Made by a program: the position numbers and the translations under genes
Source of the DNA: Thermoanaerobacterales bacterium
Lineage (GTDB): Bacteria; Bacillota; Thermosediminibacteria; Thermosediminibacterales; Tepidanaerobacteraceae
NCBI GenBank assembly: GCA_012840135.1
Contig: DUMA01000023.1
Location: 1 to 64,000 of the forward strand
Reading direction: 5' to 3'
DNA: 64,000 nt
In this document: one piece after another, positions 35,625 to 43,186 of the stretch
How the letters are laid out: every line of letters starts with the position of its first letter
How positions within the stretch are numbered: the stretch's first letter is position 1
The notes under the pieces: generated by a model
What the model saw: only the letters and a program-made list of their open reading frames with translations
Database searches by the model: none
Told to the model about the DNA's origin: nothing

Positions 35625-36464
35625 CTAATCTAGACCTATTAAAAATTCTTTTATCGCATCTTCCCAATTCCTTAATTTATAATCAAATCGATGTCTTAAA
35701 ATAAAATTATCAAGTACCGAATACTTGGGTCTTTTAGCGGGAGAATTGTATTCTTCTGAACTGATTGGCATTACTTGTGTCTTAATACCTGATAACTCAA
35801 ATATTTTTCTAGCAAACTCATACCATGTGGTCATACCGCTGTTGGTCATATGATATATGCCATACGCTCCTGACTTGATTAAAAAATAAATACCTTCTGC
35901 CAAATCCTTGGTATATGTCGGAGTACCATGTTGGTCATTTACAACCTTTATTTCGTCTTTCATCTTGCTTAATCTTAACATCGTCTTTACGAAGTTGTTA
36001 CCATTTTTGCCGTATAACCAGGATGTTCGAACTATATAATGCTTGTCAAGTATTTCTTTTACAATATTTTCACCCGTCAATTTACTTTTGCCGTAAACAT
36101 TGATTGGGTTTGGGATGTCAAATTCGTTATACGGCATCGATTTTTCTCCATCAAAGACATAATCTGTCGATATGTATACCATTATTGCACCAATATCACT
36201 GCATATAGATGCTATATTGCCGGAACCTATAGCATTTACTTTGTAAGCAATATCTATATGTTTTTCGCTGTCATCCACTTTTGTATATGCAGCACAATGT
36301 ATTACAATATCAGGCATATATTCTCTTATAAATTTATTTGCGCTATCTAAATCGGTTACATCAAAATCATCTCTGCCGGCTGCCACCACATCTTCCTTTC
36401 CTTTTAATAATTGATAGAAGTCAAAACCCAACTGCCCGTTTTTCCCTGTAATCAGCACTTTCAA
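35625..36464 (-). CDS. rfbD: dTDP-4-dehydrorhamnose reductase
   Basis: About 279 aa SDR enzyme, last step of dTDP-L-rhamnose synthesis (NAD(P)H reduction). GxxGxxG variant VLITGKNGQLG at the N-terminus, DVTDLDSANKFIREYMPDIV, CAAYTKVDDSEK, YISTDYVFDGEKSMPYNE, the catalytic YGKSKLTGE, and RTSWLYGKNG. The frame opens at GTG 36473, but AGGTAGGTG is correctly spaced for the TTG at 36464. It follows rfbB directly. Confidence 0.93.
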   Translation of the reverse strand: MKVLITGKNGQLGFDFYQLLKGKEDVVAAGRDDFDVTDLDSANKFIREYMPDIVIHCAAYTKVDDSEKHIDIAYKVNAIGSGNIASICSDIGAIMVYISTDYVFDGEKSMPYNEFDIPNPINVYGKSKLTGENIVKEILDKHYIVRTSWLYGKNGNNFVKTMLRLSKMKDEIKVVNDQHGTPTYTKDLAEGIYFLIKSGAYGIYHMTNSGMTTWYEFARKIFELSGIKTQVMPISSEEYNSPAKRPKYSVLDNFILRHRFDYKLRNWEDAIKEFLIGLD

Positions 36465-36473
36465 GTAAAGCAC

Positions 36474-37484
36474 CTACCTGTTTGCATACATTTTTGCATA
36501 ATAATCACGGTACTCTCCGGTGACTATCTTTTGCCACCATCCTTTGTTGTCTAAATACCATTTGATTGTCTTTTTCATTCCCTCTTCGAAACTATATAAA
36601 GGCTTCCAACCTAATTCCTCTTGCATCTTAGTAGAATCTATGGCATAGCGCCTGTCATGACCCGGCCGATCTTTTACGTATTTTATCAGAGATTCAGGTT
36701 TGCCAATTTCTTTTAATATGTATTTTACTATATCTATGTTTGTCTTCTCATTATTGCCCCCAATATTATAAATCTCGCCGACCGTACCATGATGTAGTAT
36801 CATATCAATAGCCCTACAATGATCTTCTACATAAATCCAGTCCCTTATATTTAGCCCATCGCCATATACAGGTAAATCCTTATCATTCATTGCATTGATA
36901 ATCATAAGGGGTATGAGTTTTTCGGGAAATTGATGTGGGCCGTAATTGTTTGAGCACCTGGTTATATTTACCCGCAATCCATAAGTATGAGCATATGCCT
37001 TTACCAACAAATCTGCAGATGCTTTACTCGCAGAGTATGGGCTATTTGGGGATAGTGGCGACTGCTCCGTAAAATAGCCTGTTGGCCCCAAGGACCCATA
37101 AACCTCATCTGTAGAAACCTGCAAAAACTTTTTAACATTAACTTTCTTTGAAGCATCCAGCAAAACTTGTGTCCCAATAACATTTGTTTTTAGAAATATT
37201 TGCGGATCTTCTATGCTCCTATCTACATGGGATTCTGCCGCAAAGTTTATTACGTAGTTGATATCATAGGAAAAAAATAGGCTTTCAACCAGGTTTTTAT
37301 CGGTAATGTCACCATTTATAAAAATATAATTTGGATTATCCTCTACATCTTTAAGATTCTCAAGATTCCCCGCGTATGTAAGCTTATCGAGGTTTATTAT
37401 TTTATAATCTTCGTGCTGTTTTAACATGTATCTTATAAAATTGCTGCCGATAAAGCCTGCTCCACCTGTCACTAATATTTTCAT
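36474..37484 (-). CDS. rfbB: dTDP-glucose 4,6-dehydratase
   Basis: 336 aa extended SDR, second step of dTDP-L-rhamnose synthesis. NAD-binding MKILVTGGAGFIGSNFIRY, FAAESHVDRSIEDPQIFLKT, STDEVYGSLGPTGYFTE, catalytic YSASKASADLLV, RCSNNYGPHQFPEKLIPLMI, IRDWIYVEDHCRAIDMILHH and RPGHDRRYAID are all family-typical. SD GAGGTG. Operon order rfbA-rfbC-rfbB-rfbD. Confidence 0.96.
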   Translation of the reverse strand: MKILVTGGAGFIGSNFIRYMLKQHEDYKIINLDKLTYAGNLENLKDVEDNPNYIFINGDITDKNLVESLFFSYDINYVINFAAESHVDRSIEDPQIFLKTNVIGTQVLLDASKKVNVKKFLQVSTDEVYGSLGPTGYFTEQSPLSPNSPYSASKASADLLVKAYAHTYGLRVNITRCSNNYGPHQFPEKLIPLMIINAMNDKDLPVYGDGLNIRDWIYVEDHCRAIDMILHHGTVGEIYNIGGNNEKTNIDIVKYILKEIGKPESLIKYVKDRPGHDRRYAIDSTKMQEELGWKPLYSFEEGMKKTIKWYLDNKGWWQKIVTGEYRDYYAKMYANR

Positions 37485-37493
37485 TGCGGCACC

Positions 37494-37958
37494 TCACCTG
37501 TTCTTAGTAGCCCAATCAAATCCTATTTCCGGGTCATCCCAGGGTATCCTATATTCATCGGGGTTTTCCCTGTTATACGCCATTGTAGTAAAGTATGTAA
37601 TTATGGCCGGTTCATTGCCTAAAACCCTATATCCATGGGCAACACCTACAGGTATAAAGAGAAGTATGGGATTGTTTTCGCCCATATAAAACACATTGGT
37701 CATTCCCCTTGTAGGCGAATCTTCTCGCAAATCATGTAACACCACCTGGGCATTGCCTTTGGGGAAAAACCATAAATCATCCTGCAATTTATGATAATGA
37801 AATGCTTTTATTACGCCAGGATATGTAAAGGACATTGATGCTTGTCCAAACCTCTTTAAAAGATTGTCATCATCCCGCAGTATTTCCATAAAAAATCCTC
37901 TGTCGTCAACATGCTTAATAAGATTTTTTATTTGAACACCCTTAATCAATTCACCCAT
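37494..37958 (-). CDS. rfbC: dTDP-4-dehydrorhamnose 3,5-epimerase family protein
   Basis: 154 aa cupin. HVDDRGFFMEILRDDD, SMSFTYPGVIKAFHYHKLQD, DLWFFPKGNAQVVLHDLRED, IPVGVAHGYRVLGNEP and EYRIPWDDPEIGFDW match the RmlC family. It is the shorter variant (~150 rather than ~180 aa) with AFHYH instead of the usual G-L-H-x-Q. Position between rfbA and rfbB argues strongly for the epimerase step. It overlaps rfbA by 13 nt. Confidence 0.88.
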   Translation of the reverse strand: MGELIKGVQIKNLIKHVDDRGFFMEILRDDDNLLKRFGQASMSFTYPGVIKAFHYHKLQDDLWFFPKGNAQVVLHDLREDSPTRGMTNVFYMGENNPILLFIPVGVAHGYRVLGNEPAIITYFTTMAYNRENPDEYRIPWDDPEIGFDWATKNR

Positions 37959-38728
37959 TTTTCTGCCTCCATTTCCCTTGTTGCTGCTGCGTATTTTAAA
38001 GCTTCGGTAAAGTTCAATTCTATGTTATATGATAGTTCATTAGCCCTTCTTAAAGATACAAACGTGCCCGCATCTGTCCATGGGCCTTTTAAAATGTCAT
38101 ATGTCAATATCCCTTCCTTTATATATTCATTGTTGACATCTGTTATTTCAAGTTCTCCCCTACCGGAAGGTTTTAATGTTTTAATTATATCAAATACTTT
38201 ACTGTCATACATGTAAATTCCTGTTACGCAGTAATTACTTTTAGGATTTTTGGGTTTCTCCTCAATGGATACAATTTTATCCTCTACTAATTCAGCCACT
38301 CCGAATCTGTGGGGATCAGGCACTTGTTTTAATAAAATCTTGGCTCCCATTGGTTGTTTTCTGAAATTATCAACATATGGGCTTATATTATCTTCAAAAA
38401 TATTATCACCTAAAATGACCACGCATCTGTCACCATTTACAAAGTGTTCTGCTAATCCCAGCGCCTGAGCAATACCACCTGGCTGATCCTGAATTTTATA
38501 TGTAAATTCTACTCCGAATTCATACCCACTGCCCAGCAGGTTTACTACACTTCCCATATGTTCTTTTCCTGTTACAACAAGTATTTCACTTATACCGGCT
38601 TCGATTAATTTGTATATGGGGTAATAAATCATTGGGTATTTCCCTACCGGAAGTAAATGCTTATTTGTAACTTTTGTCAAAGGAAATAGTCTCGAGCCTG
38701 TTCCGCCTGCTAATATAACTCCTTTCAT
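37946..38728 (-). CDS. rfbA: Glucose-1-phosphate thymidylyltransferase
   Basis: About 260 aa nucleotidyltransferase making dTDP-glucose, the first step to dTDP-rhamnose. MKGVILAGGTGSRLFPLTKV, NKHLLPVGKYPMIYYPIYKL, VVILGDNIFEDNI, QVPDPHRFGVAEL, IEEKPKNPKSNYCVTGIYMY and GRGELEITDVNNEYI. It is a short-form RmlA. The ORF is open 45 codons further upstream through intron-like sequence, but the family start and an AGGA 8 nt ahead fix the ATG at 38728. Confidence 0.94.
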   Translation of the reverse strand: MKGVILAGGTGSRLFPLTKVTNKHLLPVGKYPMIYYPIYKLIEAGISEILVVTGKEHMGSVVNLLGSGYEFGVEFTYKIQDQPGGIAQALGLAEHFVNGDRCVVILGDNIFEDNISPYVDNFRKQPMGAKILLKQVPDPHRFGVAELVEDKIVSIEEKPKNPKSNYCVTGIYMYDSKVFDIIKTLKPSGRGELEITDVNNEYIKEGILTYDILKGPWTDAGTFVSLRRANELSYNIELNFTEALKYAAATREMEAEKWVN

Positions 38729-38761
38729 ATTCACCATCCTTAAAAATACATGAGTTGATTT

Positions 38762-38850
38762 TTTATCGAGTAGTAGGTGGTGATTAACCCCTATCCTCTC
38801 ACACACACCACAGGGCATAAGGTCTTTTATCCGGTGCTTGACCAGGGTTA
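38762..38850 (-). mobile_element. Group II intron 3'-end remnant (domains V/VI-like)
   Basis: Minus-strand text GGTGTGTGTGAGAGGATAGG, then GGTTAATCACC-ACC-TACTACTCGAT, is the form typical of the domain V-VI end of clostridial group II introns, with a bulged-A-like TTAATC. No intron ORF or 5' end is present. It separates dpnD from rfbA. Confidence 0.5.
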
Positions 38851-38901
38851 ACTTGTTAACCATTAATTAACCAGCAATTAGATGTCATACTCATGGTGCT
38901 T

Positions 38902-39096
38902 TTAGGCACTGCTTTGTGCTTCGATTTCTTTTTCCCGGGCAGTAAACTCTACTCCTACAAAGTGTTCAGCATCGAGAATGTAGTCTTCATTGATATATGC
39001 CTCCCGCACTATCGCTTCCGCTTGTTGTGCATTTTCTGCTGCGATTTCGACTGTCATGCAAAGGGTTTCTTTTATTTCAACCTGAAAGGTTTTCAT
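38902..39096 (-). CDS. dpnD: DpnD/PcfM family protein
   Basis: About 64 aa. MKTFQVEIKETLCMTVEIAA, ENAQQAEAIVREAYINEDYI and DAEHFVGVEFTAREKEIE match DpnD-PcfM, the small companion of DpnI in pneumococcal DpnI cassettes. Its function is not established. The ATG at 39096 lies 67 nt after dpnI, with GGAGGG upstream; the open frame continues further up but without support. Acidic and short, possibly a regulator. Confidence 0.85.
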   Translation of the reverse strand: MKTFQVEIKETLCMTVEIAAENAQQAEAIVREAYINEDYILDAEHFVGVEFTAREKEIEAQSSA

Positions 39097-39163
39097 AAAA
39101 GGCTGCCCTCCCTCTATTACATTTTTGAACCACTTTATAATATCTTTTTTATTTAAAAAATGA

Positions 39164-39946
39164 TTAAATCTTCTTGTATCTACCTCTTCCCAAAAATTCA
39201 ATTATACCATTATCTCGCAATATTTGTAGCTGTTGCCTTATTTTTGCCTCAATATTATTATTGTTAGGATGAAGATTTTTTAAGAATGTAGCATAATTAT
39301 ACACATCGTCCAATTCAAAAACATCTTTTTTAATATTTGAAATCACATTTAAAACATCACTGATCCAACCTCTTCCTTCAATCTCTTTCATTTTTCTATA
39401 AAAAGCGATTTTCGCAACTTTTTCCCTCACTTCTTTTTTATCTATAACGTTTTTCCCTTTTATAGCAAACACTTTACCTGCATCCGGAATATTTTTTAAA
39501 ATGATGTTGCAACCTGTCCATCCTGACCTTTTAGCTTTAAGCGATAAGGGCTTTCTTTTTTGAATAATACCGGGCAAAATGAATTCTTTTGGGATAATAA
39601 GCAGGTCGTAAATAAAATCATATGACGAACTGTAACTCATAAGTATTAAATTCGGTACCGAATTTGAATATATAGCTTCCATCATTTTGTTATATTCCCC
39701 ATCTGTAATGGCATTTCCGAATTTAAGCTTTTTGGATTTTAATTGAAATTGCTCATTGCATTGATCGCAAAAAAAGTCCGCCACGGGATGATTGTTATTA
39801 AATGTGATTATTCTATCTTCTGTACAAAAAGGACAATACATATGGTCTTTAAACCAGTTTTCGGAAATAACTCTAATCAATTGTGATTTACTTTTATATA
39901 ATCCTTTATATTTTTGATAATAATCATCTAAGGCATCTGTAACCAT
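39164..39946 (-). CDS. dpnI: DpnI-type methyl-directed restriction endonuclease
   Basis: About 260 aa homologue of DpnI (type IIM, cuts GATC when the adenine is methylated). N-terminal PD-(D/E)XK domain with zinc cysteines (CPFC at ~42-45; CDQC at ~64-67, counted from the GTG) and catalytic text VADFFCDQCNEQFQLKSKK. This gives Asp61 and Lys74 but Gln72 where, from memory, DpnI has Glu. IIQKRKPL and AKRSGWTGCNIIL follow. C-terminal winged helix for m6A readout: EAKIRQQLQILRDNGIIEFL, GRGRYKKI. Start GTG 39958 or ATG 39946. No Dam gene is visible, consistent with an unmethylated host. Confidence 0.9.
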   Translation of the reverse strand: MVTDALDDYYQKYKGLYKSKSQLIRVISENWFKDHMYCPFCTEDRIITFNNNHPVADFFCDQCNEQFQLKSKKLKFGNAITDGEYNKMMEAIYSNSVPNLILMSYSSSYDFIYDLLIIPKEFILPGIIQKRKPLSLKAKRSGWTGCNIILKNIPDAGKVFAIKGKNVIDKKEVREKVAKIAFYRKMKEIEGRGWISDVLNVISNIKKDVFELDDVYNYATFLKNLHPNNNNIEAKIRQQLQILRDNGIIEFLGRGRYKKI

Positions 39947-40100
39947 TATAGAGCTCACTCACTTTTTATAGCTTGGACGGTTCTTATTTAGATTTCGACA
40001 AATATAATTACTAATATACAGCATTGCTATCAATGTCCATTTTATCTATCTTCATAAGTTTTGGCTGCAAAAAACAAATGAAGGTATAATAATAAACAGT

Positions 40101-40294
40101 CTATATCTTTTCTAAAAAATCGCAGAACTTTTCCAGCTGTTCCTTGAGTTTGCTGTAAATATCATCTATTTTTTCTACTAAAGGTTTCATTTTTTCAGGA
40201 AGAAAATTAAGGGCATAGCCCGTTCAAGGCTGAAGTTTATTTCTGATAATTCCTGTTTTATCCTGGCGGATAAGGTTAGATATTTATTAATCAT
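40101..40294 (-). pseudogene. HEPN-type toxin partner (HepT-like), internally deleted
   Basis: Begins at an ATG overlapping the nucleotidyltransferase stop (ATGA). MINKYLTLSARIKQELSEIN and FSLERA are intact; the frame then breaks near 40217. The C-terminal part NFLPEKMKPLVEKIDDIYSK, LKEQLEKFCDFLEKI follows in another frame. The middle of the ~110-140 aa HEPN domain with the RxxxxH site is gone. The remaining spacer 39959-40100 holds nothing recognisable. Confidence 0.65.
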
Positions 40295-40653
40295 ATCAAT
40301 ATCCCCTCTCTTTGAATATTTTCTTGCATTAAGGGGCTGCACTCAAAAACGTCTACTATGTCTATTTTATATTCCTGTGAGAAGGAGATAACTTCAGCCA
40401 CGGCTTTATAATAATATTCGCTTGGTATTCCTTCGACAGCAATATCAATGTCGGACCACTGGTTGAACATCTCTTTATTCGTAAGAGAACCGAAAACCCA
40501 AACCTTGTTTGCACCGTACTTTTGGCGAAGAAGATAGGCGATTTGCTTTGCGACTCCCCAGGCTTTTTCATATCGCTCGGCCAGTTTTTGTTTTTCCATC
40601 TCTAACATTTTTTTCATGTACTCTCTATAGCTCGTCATTTCTGTCGAAGGCAT
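40291..40653 (-). CDS. MNT-type nucleotidyltransferase (antitoxin-like)
   Basis: About 120 aa. A helical N-terminal extension is followed by the minimal nucleotidyltransferase fold with KVWVFGSLTNKEMFNQWSDI and DIAVEG (GS..DxD metal site), then KIDIVDVFECSPLMQENI. In MNT-HEPN pairs the MNT protein neutralises the HEPN RNase by AMPylation. The ATG at 40653 has GGAGGA 7 nt upstream. Its partner gene immediately downstream is broken. Confidence 0.8.
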   Translation of the reverse strand: MPSTEMTSYREYMKKMLEMEKQKLAERYEKAWGVAKQIAYLLRQKYGANKVWVFGSLTNKEMFNQWSDIDIAVEGIPSEYYYKAVAEVISFSQEYKIDIVDVFECSPLMQENIQREGILI

Positions 40654-40713
40654 ATATATTCCTCCGTTTTTTAAATATTTTCTCAATAATTGCCTGCAGT
40701 ATTATTATACCAT

Positions 40714-41112
40714 TTAATATCCTTCCAATCTCTGCTGGATTTTGTTCAAAAGCTCTTTTAACAGATGTATATGATTTACTTTTATTTTTTTATATATCGC
40801 CCTTGCTTCATTTTCATCGTAGATATGGGATGTTCTGTTTCTGTCGATCATCATATCTATCCAGCCGTCGCCATCACTTACCATCCCAATCCGGTAAGCT
40901 TCCTTGATAGCAGATCTGGGGCTTTTTGCTTCAATACCTTCATATTCCAGGCAGTCTTTCATGAGTTTCCATGCCAGTTCGAAAGTGAATTCGAATCTCT
41001 GAATGACACCATCGACGATAATATCATCATACGGCTCGATTTGCAGCCCTTCTTCCAGGCTTTTGAGAGCTTTCCTGTAGTCCTCAAATCTTTCTGTGAT
41101 CCTTTCTTTCAT
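40714..41112 (-). CDS. hepT: HEPN toxin (HepT/HI0074 family)
   Basis: 132 aa four-helix HEPN protein. DYRKALKSLEEGLQIEPYDD, RFEFTFELAWKLMKDCLEYE, GIEAKSPRSAIKEAYRIGMV, then the catalytic RxxxxH as RNRTSH, and HIYDENEARAIYKKIK. It would be an RNase toxin held by the MntA protein encoded just upstream, with which it overlaps by 29 nt. Intact. Confidence 0.87.
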   Translation of the reverse strand: MKERITERFEDYRKALKSLEEGLQIEPYDDIIVDGVIQRFEFTFELAWKLMKDCLEYEGIEAKSPRSAIKEAYRIGMVSDGDGWIDMMIDRNRTSHIYDENEARAIYKKIKVNHIHLLKELLNKIQQRLEGY

Positions 41113-41443
41113 ACAGCACCACTCCGTCCCTCAGTATTCTGTCTCTTAAAGACTCTTTGGCCAGTTTGTTGTAATGGACGATGTCAAAAGACAAGGCGGT
41201 ATCTATCTGATTTATTTCATCAATCAGAAGATTAAAGTCTCTATCAGAAATATCCTCTGAAAAAACTGCAATGTCTATATCGGATGTTTTGCTGAAATCG
41301 TCTCTTGCCCTTGAGCCAAAAAGCAATACTTTTTCAATAGAAGTATATTTTTTAAAGATTTTATCCAATTTTTCTAAAATCTCGCCCTTATTAAATGCTT
41401 TTATTTTGTCATGCCCGTTACCTATTGACTCGACTGAAACCAT
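41084..41443 (-). CDS. mntA: MntA-type nucleotidyltransferase antitoxin
   Basis: About 119 aa minimal nucleotidyltransferase: VLLFGSRARDDFSKTSDIDI and AVFSEDISDRDF carry the GSxARx..SDxD active site, followed by ALSFDIVHYNKLAKESLRDR. Expected to AMPylate and silence the HEPN toxin encoded downstream. ATG at 41443 with GGGGAT upstream; TTG 6 nt earlier is possible. First gene of the pair, at the csrA-proximal edge of island 1. Confidence 0.87.
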   Translation of the reverse strand: MVSVESIGNGHDKIKAFNKGEILEKLDKIFKKYTSIEKVLLFGSRARDDFSKTSDIDIAVFSEDISDRDFNLLIDEINQIDTALSFDIVHYNKLAKESLRDRILRDGVVLYERKDHRKI

Positions 41444-41649
41444 AAACAATCCCCGCTTTATAAAAAAGCTTTTATTATAAGCAATTAAATAGTAGTGGCT
41501 TTTTTGAAATGCATTACGGAAAGCCGTATTAAAACATTTCTGTCAATATTGTATTGCATATCAATCCCTTTAGCAATAGGCAAAAATAAAAAGCCGCAGA
41601 TTGAACGGTCAAGCGTGAAAAACAAAAGAATAATTTGTCTTTATATTTC

Positions 41650-41865
41650 CTATATCTTTAGACTCTTAACGATATCATCCGGAACTTTTACTGCCTGGCG
41701 GTTTTCGCCGGTTATCTCCTCGTAAAGCTCGGTGCGGAGGACCTTCATTTCCTTCGGCGCCTCTATGCCCACCTGGACCCGGTCGCCCTCGATTTCAAGG
41801 ATCTTTATGGTTATGTCTTTTCCTATGGAAAGGCTCTGCCCTACCTTGCGGGATAATATCAGCAT
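41650..41865 (-). CDS. csrA: Carbon storage regulator CsrA
   Basis: About 71 aa. MLILSRKVGQSLSIGKDITI, KILEIEGDRVQVGIEAPKEM, VLRTELYEEITGENRQAVKV: a complete CsrA with both RNA-binding edges. It dimerises and blocks translation of mRNAs with GGA hairpins, chiefly hag, whose leader at 28.7 kb has such sites. It overlaps fliW slightly, and FliW sequesters it. The frame also opens 9 nt earlier at a GTG. Confidence 0.96.
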   Translation of the reverse strand: MLILSRKVGQSLSIGKDITIKILEIEGDRVQVGIEAPKEMKVLRTELYEEITGENRQAVKVPDDIVKSLKI

Positions 41866-42314
41866 CCGGCACACCGTCCTTCCTGCTTTTGAGCAAGCGG
41901 GAGAGGGTGCCTCACCTTGTACTCGGGGTTTTCGGCTATCATCTGGTCCGCCAGGCGGCGTGAGGGGTTCAATACTACGGGGGCCTTAAGGTTTATGGTG
42001 GCCTTCCGGATGTCGGCGGGCACGGTGATGATGCACAGTATGATGGCGCTTTCTATGCTATCAAGCCCTATGGATTTTAAATCTTCTCGATTTATGGAAG
42101 GCGAATAATCGGGGAAAAAAGCCGTGGGGTCCGCCGCAGGCAGGGAGATATCGGGGTCATCGACGGATTGGAGCCATTTTAATACCTGACTTCCGGGATG
42201 ATCTATAATAACGTATTTTTTCAAGGTTTCAAATCCCATCAGGCCGTTCACGAAGGAGATGATCTTTGATTCATCTATATCCAGCCGGCCGAATCTTCTT
42301 GTGTCTATATACAT
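41859..42314 (-). CDS. fliW: Flagellar assembly factor FliW
   Basis: 151 aa. MYIDTRRFGRLDIDESKIIS, FVNGLMGFETLKKYVIIDHP, LKWLQSVDDPDISLPAADPT, ILCIITVPADIRKATINLKA, PVVLNPSRRLADQMI. FliW binds either flagellin or CsrA: when flagellin is exported, FliW frees itself and removes CsrA from hag mRNA. SD AAGGGGG. Coupled to csrA by a short overlap. Confidence 0.96.
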   Translation of the reverse strand: MYIDTRRFGRLDIDESKIISFVNGLMGFETLKKYVIIDHPGSQVLKWLQSVDDPDISLPAADPTAFFPDYSPSINREDLKSIGLDSIESAIILCIITVPADIRKATINLKAPVVLNPSRRLADQMIAENPEYKVRHPLPLAQKQEGRCAGC

Positions 42315-42418
42315 TTTATGTCCCCCTTCCTCCAGACTTTAGAAGATCCAGGTGAACGGTCAGGTGCCTTGCCGTCACATGGACATTTGAAGACAGAATT
42401 TAAGACAGAAACTTGCGC

Positions 42419-42994
42419 TCAGATTCTTTTATCAAAATTCTTCCCCACATAAACAGCTTTTATATCTATATAAGGTTTTTTATCAAGATATATATCCACT
42501 TTGGCCCGGTCGAAACTGAATCTCACCGGAAAAGGATTTGTGGAGACAGCTATATCGCCGGGCACATATTCGATGGTAACCTGCCCGGTTTGGACCGTTA
42601 TGCCTGGTCTGGATTTTGGAATAAGGTCCACGTTGAAGTCAGGCGGCTCGGGAAAGGCCTGATCGTAGGCAATGTCCTGAATGGATACTCCTTTGTGTAT
42701 GTCAGCCAGGGCGTTACCTTCGGCCACCTTCATGTCGATGTAGTCCGATGCTGCCTGTTTCCCTTCGTCCCGCCAGTTGACGGCAGCTTCGGGAAGGGTG
42801 GGATAACCCATCTCTGCCCGGCAGAGGGAAAAGTCTATATCTATCTTCGGATATTCTGTAGAAATAGCAATATCGGGCTTTTTTATCCTCATGTCAAAGC
42901 CCGAATGAAGGTCGGTTTTTATACCGATGCCGCCTCGGTATGTATTTATGCCGAGCCTACCAAATCCAAACCTTATATCGAGATTGTAGGCCAG
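42419..42994 (-). CDS. DUF6470 family protein (YviE) with probable non-AUG start
   Basis: About 191 aa if extended. Repeating beta segments (IGIKTDLHSGFDMRI, KKPDIAISTEYPKIDIDFSL, RPGITVQTGQVTIEYVPGDI) and GYPTLPEAAVNWRDEGKQAA are typical of YviE/DUF6470, found between flgL and fliW. The first ATG (42892) would cut the conserved N-terminal repeats. The same frame continues upstream (AYNLDIRFGFGRLGINTYRG) to a CTG at 42994 with AGGTGA 9 nt ahead, then a TGA. Function unknown. Confidence 0.78.
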   Translation of the reverse strand: MAYNLDIRFGFGRLGINTYRGGIGIKTDLHSGFDMRIKKPDIAISTEYPKIDIDFSLCRAEMGYPTLPEAAVNWRDEGKQAASDYIDMKVAEGNALADIHKGVSIQDIAYDQAFPEPPDFNVDLIPKSRPGITVQTGQVTIEYVPGDIAVSTNPFPVRFSFDRAKVDIYLDKKPYIDIKAVYVGKNFDKRI

Positions 42995-43186
42995 TATGAT
43001 ATATCACCTGCCGCCAAATTCAAAAATCACTGAAAACAAATTAACATCCGGTCAAAAACTATATCAGGATACCGGCCGCCCTAAATCCTGGATATATAAC
43101 AATAACATCTAATTTCACTTCGAATTCTTAAGATGTAGACTAATCTACCGGAATATTTTTAAAAGAACTTTTAAGCACACATATCT

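Noticed and set aside
42413-43033. 206-codon plus-strand ORF opposite the DUF6470 gene
   Set aside because: Antisense to a family-typical protein; its length is explained by the extended N-terminus of that gene.
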